DNA of 64,000 nt from Deferrivibrio essentukiensis. GTDB taxonomy: Bacteria; Chrysiogenota; Deferribacteres; Deferribacterales; Deferrivibrionaceae. A model generated the notes under the pieces. The model was not told the origin of the DNA. It saw only the letters and a list, made by a program, of their open reading frames with translations, and ran no database searches. The position numbers and the translations under genes are program-made. This document shows positions 26,245-35,522 of this stretch, piece by piece. Each line of letters begins with the position of its first letter. The first letter of the stretch is position 1. Location of the stretch: positions 1 to 64,000 of the forward strand of contig NZ_JAJAFU010000005.1 of the NCBI RefSeq assembly GCF_020480685.1. Direction: 5' to 3'.

Positions 26245-28434
26245 ATGAAAGTAATTATATGGGTTATTTTGTCAATTTTGTTCTTTTTTTCTCAAGGATT
26301 TTCAGATAATTTAAACATTTGTTATTCAGAATATAAGCCATTTGTATATAAAGATAATTTAGGTAACTTGAAAGGTTTTGATGTTGACTTGATAAGTGGT
26401 TTTTGCAGTCAAAATAAATATGATTGCAGTTTTGTTAGTTATAGTTTTAGTCAATTATTAAAAAATGTCGAAGAAAAGCAATGTGATGTAGCTATCGGCT
26501 CTATTTATGTAACAGCTAAAAGAAAAGAGTTAGGTTTATTTACAAGTCCATACCTTAATTCTGGATTAGTGGCTGTAGTAAAGAATGAGTTTGATAGCTC
26601 GTATGAAAGCCTTATGGATAAAACGGTTGGTGTTAAGCTAAACTCAACTGGCAATATATTGGCTGACAAGATGGCTTTAGATAACAAACATCTATCTGTT
26701 AAAATTTATAAATCTACTTATGATTCATTTATGGCTCTTCAAAGTGGTGATGTAAACTGGGTAATAAATGATTATTACAACAGTCTTGATATAATATATT
26801 CTTTTTTTCGCGGCGAATTTAAGATTCTCACTCTTAATAATAAACCTTTGTTTCTTGAAAAGTCTGAAATAGCTTTTTACTTGCCAGTCTCTCAAAAAAA
26901 ACTTTTAGAGAAAATTAACATATATATAGATAGGTTACAAAAAAATGGTGAAATGGATATCTTGATTCACAGATGGTTTTACATCACAAAGCCTATAACT
27001 ATTAAAGAGTACTTAATTAATACTATTATTCTGACTTCATCGCTTTTAATAGGTGTGTTTTTCATTTTAATATCTATTGTTTTAAAAGTGAAAAATACAA
27101 GACTAAAATCTTATAATGCCTTTCTCGAGTCATCCCTGGATTTGCCTCTTATGGCAATCATTGCATTTGATTATAATGGTAAAATTATCTTTTGGAATAA
27201 AGGTGCTGAAAAGTTAATAGGTTTTAAAGAAGGTGAAATATCTAATTTAGGTGAATTATTGTTGGGAAAAAATGAGTTTATCAAGCTTACAACACCTTGC
27301 AATACTAAAATAAATGTAAAAACTAAGAATAAGGAAAAGAGTTTTTACGTAAGTGTATTTAATGTAAAATTTAATGATGCAGATTTTATTCTGTTTGGTC
27401 TTGATATAACTGAAACCATGGAAGCTATTAGCACAAGTTTGCTTTATGAAAATATGTACTACTCTATTATCGAGAATTCTCCTAATGGTGTAATGTTAAT
27501 TGAGGATGAGAAGGTATATTTGAATAAAACATCACAAGAGTGGTTCTCTTTATTTGATAAATACATTAGTGTAAATGAGTTACCCGCTAATATTAAAGAC
27601 ATTTTGGACAAGTTCAAAGAGTCAGGAGAGAAAAAAAAGGTTTACTCAGAATCAAGCCAACTAATTGAAAACAAAATAATCGATGCTAACCTTATAAAGC
27701 TTAAAATAGAAGATAATTTATTTTATCTGATCATACTTATCGATTTTACTGAAAAATATCAGCATCAAAAATTTATTGAAATAGTTCAAAAAGATGAAGC
27801 TTTGACTAATGTTGTCAGCAGTGTTGTACATGATGTAAATAATTTATTAGGGATAATAATTAACTATGCATCAATTCTTCAATTAAAAAAAATGTATGAT
27901 GAGTCAAGTGCTATTAAGATAATAGAAGTAGCGGAGCAATGTGCACAATTTTTAAAATCATTAAATAATATTTCTAAAACTTCAGAGGAGAAAAAGGTTG
28001 TTGAAATTGATGGATTTTTGCTGAGTAAATATGATTTTCTTAAACAAATAGTTAGACCAAAGGTTGATTTGAAAATTGAAATTATTTCTAAAGGTGGTAA
28101 ATTGCTTGCTAATGAACAAAAACTGTTTCAAGTTATTCTAAATCTTGTGATAAATAGCAAAGATGCTATTCAAAATAATGGACAAATTATTATTAGGAAA
28201 TCATTTCAAAAAAATATGCTGCATATAGAAGTAGAGGATAATGGTGAGGGTATTCCTGAGGAAATGGCAGATAAAATATTTAATAAGTTTTTTACTACAA
28301 AAGAGAATTTAGGTACTGGACTTGGATTGTATGCTACCAAAATATTTGTAGAAGAGATAGGTGGAAACATAAGCTTTAAATCTAAGAGAGGGGCAGGGAC
28401 AATTTTCTATCTTGATTTCGAGGCTATTGAGTAA
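26245..28434 (+). CDS. Sensor histidine kinase with periplasmic solute-binding domain
   Basis: This 729-residue kinase has a signal segment at about residues 1-19. A family 3 solute-binding domain spans about residues 20-248 (YSEYKPFVYKDNLGNLKGFD, then DVAIGSIYVTAKRKELG). A membrane segment lies at about 258-280. One or two PAS-like domains follow, then the kinase core with H529 in SSVVHDVNNLLG and an ATPase domain with EDNGEGIP and GTGLGLYATK. It resembles the sensor half of BvgS/EvgS-type kinases but has no receiver domain, and no response regulator gene is adjacent. The ligand is probably an amino acid or other small polar molecule. Confidence 0.87.
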   Translation: MKVIIWVILSILFFFSQGFSDNLNICYSEYKPFVYKDNLGNLKGFDVDLISGFCSQNKYDCSFVSYSFSQLLKNVEEKQCDVAIGSIYVTAKRKELGLFTSPYLNSGLVAVVKNEFDSSYESLMDKTVGVKLNSTGNILADKMALDNKHLSVKIYKSTYDSFMALQSGDVNWVINDYYNSLDIIYSFFRGEFKILTLNNKPLFLEKSEIAFYLPVSQKKLLEKINIYIDRLQKNGEMDILIHRWFYITKPITIKEYLINTIILTSSLLIGVFFILISIVLKVKNTRLKSYNAFLESSLDLPLMAIIAFDYNGKIIFWNKGAEKLIGFKEGEISNLGELLLGKNEFIKLTTPCNTKINVKTKNKEKSFYVSVFNVKFNDADFILFGLDITETMEAISTSLLYENMYYSIIENSPNGVMLIEDEKVYLNKTSQEWFSLFDKYISVNELPANIKDILDKFKESGEKKKVYSESSQLIENKIIDANLIKLKIEDNLFYLIILIDFTEKYQHQKFIEIVQKDEALTNVVSSVVHDVNNLLGIIINYASILQLKKMYDESSAIKIIEVAEQCAQFLKSLNNISKTSEEKKVVEIDGFLLSKYDFLKQIVRPKVDLKIEIISKGGKLLANEQKLFQVILNLVINSKDAIQNNGQIIIRKSFQKNMLHIEVEDNGEGIPEEMADKIFNKFFTTKENLGTGLGLYATKIFVEEIGGNISFKSKRGAGTIFYLDFEAIE

Positions 28435-28459
28435 TGGTTATTTGTAAATTAAATATTTG

Positions 28460-28488
28460 TTGATAAAAAGTTAAGTATATTATACAAT
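28460..28488 (+). promoter_or_regulatory. Sigma-70-type promoter of the lipoprotein-prfB-mla operon
   Basis: TTGATA (28460-28465) and TACAAT (28483-28488) are separated by 17 bases, each one mismatch from consensus. It precedes a run of eleven closely spaced plus-strand genes to 38782. Confidence 0.65.
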
Positions 28489-28514
28489 CTCAGAAAATTA
28501 GATGAGGAGGAATC

Positions 28515-28916
28515 ATGAAATCAAGAGTTATAATAATTTCTATACTATTTGTATTTTCCGTTTACAATTTGACAGGTTGTGTGGCTCCTGTTGTAGTGGG
28601 TGCTGCTGCTGGTGCTGGAGCTACTTACTCATTGACGGCTGATTCAGTAAGTGATGCTGTTGATGCTCCGAAAGAGGTAGTAATTGAAAAATTTATAAGT
28701 ATAGTTAAAAAAAGAAACGGTGTTATTCTTTTTGCAAGTATCACTGACGGTAATGTAAAAGCGGAAATTGGCAAAGTAAAATTATTTTTGACTGTTGATA
28801 ATGTAACTAAAGGAGCAGTTAAATTTACTATAAGAGCAAGAAAAGGTTATAACCTTCTTCCTGACAAAGAAACAGCTATAGAAATATATACTGAGCTTTC
28901 AAGAGGACTTAAATAG
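28515..28916 (+). CDS. Small lipoprotein, DUF3568-like
   Basis: This 133-residue protein has a lipoprotein signal ending in the lipobox LTGC (Cys22), then an alanine- and glycine-rich stretch (VVVGAAAGAGATYSL) and an alpha/beta region. That outline resembles the DUF3568 family, whose function is unknown. GAGGAGG precedes the ATG. It starts the operon, and the next gene follows without a gap. Acidic or polar residues after the cysteine do not settle inner or outer membrane sorting. Confidence 0.75.
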   Translation: MKSRVIIISILFVFSVYNLTGCVAPVVVGAAAGAGATYSLTADSVSDAVDAPKEVVIEKFISIVKKRNGVILFASITDGNVKAEIGKVKLFLTVDNVTKGAVKFTIRARKGYNLLPDKETAIEIYTELSRGLK

Positions 28917-29366
28917 ATGATTAGAAGTGCTAAAATACCTGATGTTAAAGAGATACAAAATCTTGTAAATTTTCATGCTAAAAAGGGTGAAATGTTAACT
29001 TTGAGCTTGAGTGAAATTTACGAGAGAATATTTGAGTTTGATGTGTATGAGGAAAACTCTCAAATATTGGGGTGTTGTGCACTTCATCCTTCATGGGAGG
29101 ATTTAGCTGAAATTAGGTCATTGGCTGTAAAAGAAGATTTTATTGGTAAAGGTATTGGTAAACAGTTAGTAGAAAATGCATTAAAAAGGGCAAAGGATTT
29201 GGGTATTAAAAAGGTTTTTGCTCTTACTTACAAACTTGAATTTTTTAAAAAACTTGGGTTTTATGAGATCTCAAAAGATGGACTTCCGAGAAAGATATGG
29301 TCAGATTGCCTTAAGTGTCCGTTATTCCCTGATTGTGACGAAATTGCCGTAATGATTGAATTGTAG
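28917..29366 (+). CDS. argA: Short N-acetylglutamate synthase-like acetyltransferase (GNAT)
   Basis: This 149-residue GNAT-fold enzyme has the acetyl-CoA loop DFIGKGIGKQLV and matches the stand-alone short ArgA-type family by its characteristic blocks: GCCALHPSWEDLAEIRSLAV, LEFFKKLGFYEI, and the cysteine-containing C-terminus KCPLFPDCDEIAV. That family lacks the amino-acid-kinase domain of classical ArgA and can make N-acetylglutamate for arginine synthesis. No other arginine gene is in the window, so the substrate is inferred. The ATG directly follows the lipoprotein stop. Confidence 0.68.
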   Translation: MIRSAKIPDVKEIQNLVNFHAKKGEMLTLSLSEIYERIFEFDVYEENSQILGCCALHPSWEDLAEIRSLAVKEDFIGKGIGKQLVENALKRAKDLGIKKVFALTYKLEFFKKLGFYEISKDGLPRKIWSDCLKCPLFPDCDEIAVMIEL

Positions 29367-29379
29367 CGGAGTAAAAAGA

Positions 29380-30495
29380 ATGATTGTTGAAGAACTGATT
29401 GGCAGATTTAATAAATTAAATGAAAAGTTTGAGCTCTTTATCCCTGTGGTAAAAGAAGATAAGCTGATTGAGGAGATCGAAAAGGTTGATAAATTATCCG
29501 TTGAAGACCCTGATTTCTGGAATAAAAGGGAATCTAAAACTCTTTTAAAAGAACAATCAATAAAAAAGAAATTTTTAGAAGAGTATAGGTATATAAAACA
29601 GTTAATAGAAGATTGTAAAGTAATGGTTGAGCTAATTGATGCTGGTGAAGAGGGCGCTGAAGGTGAATTGAATAATATTCTTGATGAGCTTGAAAAGAGA
29701 GTTACTGACTTTGAACTGAGACTTATACTAAACAGTGAAAATGACAGTAATAATGCAATTGTTACTATTCATTCCGGTGCCGGTGGGACTGAGGCTAATG
29801 ACTGGGCTAATATGCTTTTTAGAATGTACACCATGTGGGTTGAAAAAAAGAATTTTAAATATGAAGTGCTTGATTTGATTCCGGGCGATGAAGTCGGAAT
29901 AAAGTCGGTTACTTTTAATATAATTGGTGACTATGCTTACGGTTATATGAAAGGGGAGACAGGTGTTCACAGGCTTGTTAGGCTATCACCCTTTGATGCA
30001 AATAATAAAAGACACACTTCATTTGCTTCTGTCTTTGTACTGCCTGAAATTGATGATGATATTGAGGTTAATGTAGTAGAGTCGGATTTGAAAATTGATA
30101 CATTCAGAGCAAGTGGTGCCGGTGGACAGCATGTCAACACTACAGATTCGGCTGTCAGGATTACTCATTTACCTACCGGAATAGTTGTCAGCTGCCAAAA
30201 CGAGAGAAGTCAGCACAAGAATAAAGCTCATGCTATGAAGATATTAAAGGCAAAATTATATGAACTTGAAATCGAAAAACGTAACAAAGAAAAAAATGAG
30301 TTAGAAAACAGCAAATCTGAAATAGGTTGGGGAAATCAGATAAGGTCTTATGTTATGCATCCATATAAAATGGTAAAAGACTTGAGGACGAGATATGAAA
30401 CAGGAAACGTTGATGCGGTTATGGATGGTGGATTAGACGAATTTATAAAGTCTTACTTATTCTTTGTTGCTGGAATTAAAACTGATGGTGTATAA
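29380..30495 (+). CDS. prfB: Peptide chain release factor 2, without programmed frameshift
   Basis: RF2 releases peptides at UGA and UAA stops. The protein is 371 residues from ATG 29380, which has GGAG 9 bases upstream. A TTG at 29356 gives a longer but unlikely N-terminus. It contains the stop-reading SPF tripeptide in LVRLSPFDANNKRHTSFA and the catalytic GGQ in GAGGQHVNTTDSAVRI. Many bacteria control prfB by a +1 shift at an early in-frame UGA. Here the frame is continuous through that region (FELFIPVVKEDKLIEEI). The end overlaps alr. Confidence 0.95.
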   Translation: MIVEELIGRFNKLNEKFELFIPVVKEDKLIEEIEKVDKLSVEDPDFWNKRESKTLLKEQSIKKKFLEEYRYIKQLIEDCKVMVELIDAGEEGAEGELNNILDELEKRVTDFELRLILNSENDSNNAIVTIHSGAGGTEANDWANMLFRMYTMWVEKKNFKYEVLDLIPGDEVGIKSVTFNIIGDYAYGYMKGETGVHRLVRLSPFDANNKRHTSFASVFVLPEIDDDIEVNVVESDLKIDTFRASGAGGQHVNTTDSAVRITHLPTGIVVSCQNERSQHKNKAHAMKILKAKLYELEIEKRNKEKNELENSKSEIGWGNQIRSYVMHPYKMVKDLRTRYETGNVDAVMDGGLDEFIKSYLFFVAGIKTDGV

Positions 30496-31585
30496 CAAAA
30501 AATTACGCTCAACTTATGCTAAAATAGACTTAAAAAGGTATGCAGATAATATTAATTATCTCAAAATTAAAGGGAATAGTGAAGCTATCGCAACTTTAAA
30601 GGCAAATGCTTATGGGCATGGCGCTGTTGAGCTTGGAAAATATCTTTTATCTACAAATATATCTGATTTTTTTAGCGTTGCGACTATTGCAGAAGGTGTA
30701 ACTTTAAGAGAGAATCTCGGGAAAAAACCTAAAATATTGATTTTAGGTTATGTCGATAACTTGTACTTTAATGATGTTATAAACAGTAACTTAATTATGA
30801 CAATTTATGATTTTGATATTGCCGAAAAGTATCACTCTTACCTGACAAAACATAATATAAAAATGCCTGTAGCATTAAAAATAGATACAGGAATGAATAG
30901 GCTTGGCTTTGATACCACTTTGAATTTAAGCATCTTTAGAGAAGAATTTAAAAACTTTGATATTGCTTTAGTAATGTCTCACCTTTCAAGCCCTGATAGC
31001 GATGATAATTTTACAAAAAAACAATTAAATGAATTTGACGATTATGTTAAAAGATACTCTATTGAAAATACTTCGGTTTTAAACTCTTCTGCAATTTTGA
31101 AATATGAAAATAGGTACACATATATTCGTCCGGGTATTGCTTCTTTTGGATATGTTTATGGTGTTAAAGATAGCTATCTTAAGCCCGTTATGAGCATTTA
31201 TTCAAATATTGTTCATATAAAGAACATTAAAAAGGGTGAATCAATTAGCTACAATAGAAAGTTTATTGCTGACAAAGATATGAAAATTGGTGTGTTGCCG
31301 GTTGGTTATGCAGATGGTTATCCAAGACTTTTTACCAACAGAGCATATGTTAAAATAGATAGTTTTAGATGTAATGTACTTGGTGCAGTATGCATGGATA
31401 TGATTATGATTGACTTGACAAATGTGCCTGAAAGGTTTTATAGTCATGAAGTCGAATTGTTGGGGGATAATGTGTCCGGCTATGAATGGGGAAATTGGGC
31501 TGAAACGATAATTTATGAACTTTTATGTAGAATTTCAGATAGAATACCAAGAATATATGTGAGTGAAGATGGAAGTAGTAATTAG
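30485..31585 (+). CDS. alr: Alanine racemase
   Basis: Alr is a PLP enzyme that makes D-alanine for peptidoglycan. The 366-residue protein has the PLP lysine in ATLKANAYGHGAVELG, the substrate region KIDTGMNRLGF, YNRKF with the catalytic tyrosine, LPVGYADGYPR and AVCMDMIMIDLT. ATG 30485 is chosen, overlapping prfB by 11 bases. A TTG at 30464 in the same frame would lengthen the overlap to 32 bases. mlaE begins inside its last 17 bases. Confidence 0.93.
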   Translation: MVYNKKLRSTYAKIDLKRYADNINYLKIKGNSEAIATLKANAYGHGAVELGKYLLSTNISDFFSVATIAEGVTLRENLGKKPKILILGYVDNLYFNDVINSNLIMTIYDFDIAEKYHSYLTKHNIKMPVALKIDTGMNRLGFDTTLNLSIFREEFKNFDIALVMSHLSSPDSDDNFTKKQLNEFDDYVKRYSIENTSVLNSSAILKYENRYTYIRPGIASFGYVYGVKDSYLKPVMSIYSNIVHIKNIKKGESISYNRKFIADKDMKIGVLPVGYADGYPRLFTNRAYVKIDSFRCNVLGAVCMDMIMIDLTNVPERFYSHEVELLGDNVSGYEWGNWAETIIYELLCRISDRIPRIYVSEDGSSN

Positions 31586-32348
31586 ATTTTTAAATATAAT
31601 AGGGACACCTTTTGCAAATTTAATTTATGGCTCAGGCAGAATGTTTCTTTTATTTATTGAAACTTTAATATGGGCCTTTAAACCTCCTTTTAGATTTAAA
31701 CTTTTGTTAAAGCAGGTTGAGTTTATTGGGATAAATTCTTTGTCAGTGGTTATATTAACCGGAACTTTTACTGGTATGGTTTTTGCTTTTCAAAGTTATA
31801 TTGGTTTTAGTAAATTCGGTGCTGAATATATGGTTGGGACAGTAGTTGCTCTTGGGATGGCACGAGAGTTAGGCCCAGTATTAAGTGCTATTATGGTTGC
31901 TGCAAGGGCAGGCTCTGCAATTACTGCTGAATTAGGTACTATGAGGGTTACAGAGCAGATTGATGCACTATACTCTCTTGCAGTTGAGCCTGTACAGTAC
32001 CTAATACTTCCAAGAATTATAGCTGGTTTAATTGTTATGCCTATACTGAATGCTGTCGCAGTATTTTGCGGGACAATAGGCGGTTATTTTGTAGGGGTAA
32101 ATATTTTAGGAATAAACAAAACATTATATTTGCAAAACATGTATAGGTATGTTGATGTAGGAGATTTTTACAATGGTATGATTAAGGCACTTGTTTTTGG
32201 TCTTATTCTTACTCTTGTTGGTTCATATAAAGGATTTTATACAAAGGGTGGGGCAGCCGGTGTAGGACAAGCAACTACTGAATCGGTAGTCTTATCTTGC
32301 GTACTTATACTTGTGTTTGACTATATTTTAACGGCATTTATGTTTTAG
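31569..32348 (+). CDS. mlaE: MCE/Mla lipid transporter permease MlaE
   Basis: MlaE is the inner-membrane permease of the Mla phospholipid transport system. The protein has an N-terminal amphipathic helix and five hydrophobic segments. It has the family blocks GMVFAFQSYIGFSKFG, ALGMARELGPVLSAIMVAAR and AGSAITAELGTMRVTEQIDA near residues 75-135. ATG 31569 is chosen over GTG 31563. It overlaps alr by 17 bases and is followed after 8 bases by mlaF. Confidence 0.93.
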   Translation: MEVVIRFLNIIGTPFANLIYGSGRMFLLFIETLIWAFKPPFRFKLLLKQVEFIGINSLSVVILTGTFTGMVFAFQSYIGFSKFGAEYMVGTVVALGMARELGPVLSAIMVAARAGSAITAELGTMRVTEQIDALYSLAVEPVQYLILPRIIAGLIVMPILNAVAVFCGTIGGYFVGVNILGINKTLYLQNMYRYVDVGDFYNGMIKALVFGLILTLVGSYKGFYTKGGAAGVGQATTESVVLSCVLILVFDYILTAFMF

Positions 32349-32356
32349 GATAAATA

Positions 32357-33124
32357 ATGATTGAAAACGTTGATATTCAGATTGAAGTAAAAGGGTTGTA
32401 TAAGAGTTTTGGTAATTTTGCTGTTCATAAAGGGATAGATCTTCTTATCCCAAGAGGAGCGATTACTGTTATACTCGGGCCTTCAGGTACTGGAAAAAGT
32501 GTTTTACTAAAACAAATTATGGGCTTAATAAAGCCTGATAAAGGGGAAATATTTGTTGATGGTGTTGATATCACAAAAATAGATAAGAATGAATTGATAA
32601 AAGTTAGAAAAAAGTTTGGGATGCTATTTCAAAATGCTGCTCTTTTTGATTCAATGAATGTTTATGAAAATGTGGCTTTCCCTCTTAGAGAGCATACTAA
32701 GTTAAAAGAGAAAGAGATTAGAGATATTGTGATAGAAAAATTGAGGGTTGTTGGTCTTAAAGATGTAGAATATAAAATGCCATCGGAGCTTTCCGGTGGT
32801 ATGCGAAAAAGGGTAGGGCTTGCTCGGGCGATTGCCCTTGAGCCGGATATCATTTTGTATGATGAGCCTACAACAGGGCTTGATCCGATTATGAAAGATG
32901 TAGTGGATAATCTTATTTATAACACTCAAAAAAAGCTAAATATTACTTCCGTTGTCATTTCTCATGATATTGACAGTACAATTAAGATTGCTGATTATGT
33001 GGCAATGATTTATGATGGTAAAACGGTTATAAACGGGACAATAGAGGATTTAAGGACTACTGATAATCCTTATGTCCAGCAGTTTTTAAGTGGCTCAATG
33101 GATGGACCTATTAAAATTTTTTAG
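32357..33124 (+). CDS. mlaF: MCE/Mla lipid transporter ATPase MlaF
   Basis: This is the ATPase that powers the MlaE permease, 255 residues. Walker A GPSGTGKSVLLK, Q-loop LFQNAALFDSM, signature ELSGGMRKRVGLARA, Walker B DIILYDEPTTGLDP and the switch histidine in SHDI are all present. The signature SGGMRKR is characteristic of MlaF-type proteins. It lies between mlaE and mlaD with short spacing. Confidence 0.94.
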   Translation: MIENVDIQIEVKGLYKSFGNFAVHKGIDLLIPRGAITVILGPSGTGKSVLLKQIMGLIKPDKGEIFVDGVDITKIDKNELIKVRKKFGMLFQNAALFDSMNVYENVAFPLREHTKLKEKEIRDIVIEKLRVVGLKDVEYKMPSELSGGMRKRVGLARAIALEPDIILYDEPTTGLDPIMKDVVDNLIYNTQKKLNITSVVISHDIDSTIKIADYVAMIYDGKTVINGTIEDLRTTDNPYVQQFLSGSMDGPIKIF

Positions 33125-33138
33125 AGGGGTATTAGTTT

Positions 33139-34719
33139 ATGAAGTTTGGACTTGAAGCGAAAGTAGGTGTCTTTGTGGTTCTTTCTCTGATACTAATTGG
33201 TTATATGACTACAAAAGTAGGAGATATAAGCTTTGGTAAGCAAAAAGGTAATATTATCAAGGCTTACCTTAATAATGCCTCAGGTCTTGAAAAGGATGCA
33301 ATTGTGAAATTTAAAGGGGTTGATGTAGGTTATATTAAAGATATAAAACTTGAAGACTCAAAAGTTGCACTTGAATTGGTAATAAAAGAAGGTGTTATCT
33401 TGCCGTCAAACTTAAGAGTTTCTGTTCGCGCAAGCGGTTTTTTGGGTGAAAAATTCCTTGAACTTGAACAGTTAGGGGAAGATTCCGCAAGTACGTCTTT
33501 AAAAAATGGCGATGTAATTACGAACTCCAAAGAGAGTGTTGACTTTGATCAGTTAAGTGCAAAGTTGGGTGATATAGCTGACCAGGTAAATATCCTGGTA
33601 AAATCTCTCAATGATGTTTTTTCTTCTCAAGAGGGGAAAGAAAATATGACAAAAACACTTGAAAATGTAAGATATTCAACAGAAAGCCTTAAAACTATTC
33701 TGGAAGAAAATCAGAAAAAAATAAATACCATTGTTAATATTGTGGAGCAAATAACAGATACTATCAGTAAAATGACAATTGCCAATCAATCAAATATTAA
33801 TGAGCTTATAGCAAATCTTACGGAAGTATCAAAAGTATTGAAATCTCAAACACCTGAAATTGCCAATAAGGTTAACAATATTACAGGAAATATAGATAGT
33901 CTTGTTGCAGGCTCTAAAGATGATTTGTCCGATACAGTTAAAAATATGAAGACTGTCACAGCAAAGCTTGAGAAGTCTGTAGATAATATTAATGAAATTA
34001 CTGATAAGATTAATAAAGGTGATGGTACTATTGGTACTCTATTAAATGATAATGAGACTGCCAAAGATGTTAAGGAAACGGTTAAAGGATTGAAAAACAT
34101 GGTAACTCAATTTGATAGATTTAAATTTTATCTGTCTTTCAGTGGTGAGAAGATGTGGGATACAGGGGAGAGTAAAGGATATTTTAAGCTCAAAGTGCAA
34201 CCGCGAAAGGATAAATATTATCTTTTAGGTCTTGCCACCAGTACTAAAGGGAAAGCATATGTTACGAATACTACATATAATTACAGTGGAGATGTACCTT
34301 ATTATATTGAAGGACCTTCAAGCTCCACAAGTACCTCATATTCTGTAAAAGAAACCAAAAGGCAGGAAAATTCATTAACTTTTATAGCTCAGTATGTACA
34401 ACGATTTTATGATAAAGTGGATTTGAGGATAGGGCTTATGGAGTCAGAGTTTGGAGTAGGGGCAGATTATTTCCCGCTTGATGATGAAAAACTCCAAATA
34501 TCATTGGATGCCTATGATTTTTCAGACAGTAACTCAGATAGAAAGCCTCATATGAAGACAAGTTTATACTATAATTTTACTAAGAACTTATATTTAAATG
34601 TAGGTTATGATGACTTTCTAAACGATGATACCAGAAGCGGATTTCTTGGTGCAGGGCTTATATTTCTTGATGATGACCTTAAATACCTTTTTGGAAAAAT
34701 CCCATTGCCGACTAATTAG
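33139..34719 (+). CDS. mlaD: MlaD-type MCE protein with long helical linker and predicted C-terminal beta-barrel
   Basis: This 526-residue protein has an N-terminal membrane anchor (about 7-25) and one MCE domain (about 37-115, with GLEKDAIVKFKGVDVGYIKD and VRASGFLGEKFLELE). A helical coiled region of about 200 residues follows, rich in K, N, E, T and I. The last 195 residues have alternating hydrophobic and polar strands such as SLTFIAQYVQRFYDKVDLRI and KNLYLNVGYDDFLN, like an outer-membrane barrel. Ordinary MlaD is about 180 residues. This layout fits the MlaD-barrel fusion described in diderm Firmicutes (Veillonella), proposed to bridge both membranes. No mlaB or mlaC is present here. Confidence 0.85.
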   Translation: MKFGLEAKVGVFVVLSLILIGYMTTKVGDISFGKQKGNIIKAYLNNASGLEKDAIVKFKGVDVGYIKDIKLEDSKVALELVIKEGVILPSNLRVSVRASGFLGEKFLELEQLGEDSASTSLKNGDVITNSKESVDFDQLSAKLGDIADQVNILVKSLNDVFSSQEGKENMTKTLENVRYSTESLKTILEENQKKINTIVNIVEQITDTISKMTIANQSNINELIANLTEVSKVLKSQTPEIANKVNNITGNIDSLVAGSKDDLSDTVKNMKTVTAKLEKSVDNINEITDKINKGDGTIGTLLNDNETAKDVKETVKGLKNMVTQFDRFKFYLSFSGEKMWDTGESKGYFKLKVQPRKDKYYLLGLATSTKGKAYVTNTTYNYSGDVPYYIEGPSSSTSTSYSVKETKRQENSLTFIAQYVQRFYDKVDLRIGLMESEFGVGADYFPLDDEKLQISLDAYDFSDSNSDRKPHMKTSLYYNFTKNLYLNVGYDDFLNDDTRSGFLGAGLIFLDDDLKYLFGKIPLPTN

Positions 34720-34727
34720 GATATAAG

Positions 34728-35522
34728 ATGTTATTAAAACTTGGTATTTCTACATGTCCTAACGATACTTTTATATTTGGACCAATTATTAATAATTTTA
34801 TAGGCCATCATTACGAAATAAAAGTAGTCCTTGATGATGTGGAAGTTTTGAATAATTTAGCGATAAAAAGCAAACTTGACATTGTAAAAGTGTCCTATGG
34901 AGTAGTTGATAAAGTCAAAGAAAATTATATGGTGCTAAGAGCGGGTGGGGCTTTGGGTTTTGGATGTGGTCCTATTTTGGTGTCAAAAAAAATCAAGACT
35001 AAGGACAATCTTAAAAGAGCAAAAGTAGGTATACCCGGATTTAACACTTCAGCTTTTAAGATATATAAACATTTTTTCCCTGATTTTGAAAACGACTTTA
35101 CTGAAATGCGATTTGATAAAATTATGCCTGCTATTGTAAATGGGGATATAGATGCGGGGCTTGTTATTCATGAAGGTAGGTTTATATATAAAGATTATGG
35201 TCTGGCAAAAATTGCTGATTTGGGAGATTTATGGGAGAGCAGATACAGCCTGCCTATCCCTTTAGGTTGTATCTTAATCAACAGAAATATTGCAAATATT
35301 GCCGGTGATTTTTGCAATTTAATCAGGAATTCTATTAAATTTTCTTCAGAAAATTATAACGATATATTTCCATTTATAAAAAAATACGCAAGGGAGCTGA
35401 ATGGTGAAATCATAAAAAAACATATTGAGCTTTTTGTTAATGATTTTTCCCTTGATGTTGGAGAATATATTGATGAATTAGCTAAATTTATTGGTGCGAA
35501 GAATTCGATTTTTGTAGGATGA
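34728..35522 (+). CDS. mqnD: 1,4-dihydroxy-6-naphthoate synthase, futalosine pathway
   Basis: MqnD converts cyclic dehypoxanthine futalosine to 1,4-dihydroxy-6-naphthoate in the alternative menaquinone pathway. The 264-residue protein has the periplasmic-binding-protein-like fold and MqnD motifs: GISTCPNDTFIFGPI at the N-terminus, VSYGVVDKV, LGFGCGPILVSKK, DAGLVIHEGRF, and LPIPLGCILINR near the C-terminus. It marks the organism as a futalosine-route menaquinone producer. AGGA precedes the ATG, and it overlaps the next gene by 4 bases. Confidence 0.88.
   Translation: MLLKLGISTCPNDTFIFGPIINNFIGHHYEIKVVLDDVEVLNNLAIKSKLDIVKVSYGVVDKVKENYMVLRAGGALGFGCGPILVSKKIKTKDNLKRAKVGIPGFNTSAFKIYKHFFPDFENDFTEMRFDKIMPAIVNGDIDAGLVIHEGRFIYKDYGLAKIADLGDLWESRYSLPIPLGCILINRNIANIAGDFCNLIRNSIKFSSENYNDIFPFIKKYARELNGEIIKKHIELFVNDFSLDVGEYIDELAKFIGAKNSIFVG

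Noticed and set aside
29380-29480. Programmed +1 frameshift in prfB
   Set aside because: I read the region where the in-frame UGA normally lies. The frame is continuous and no stop is present.
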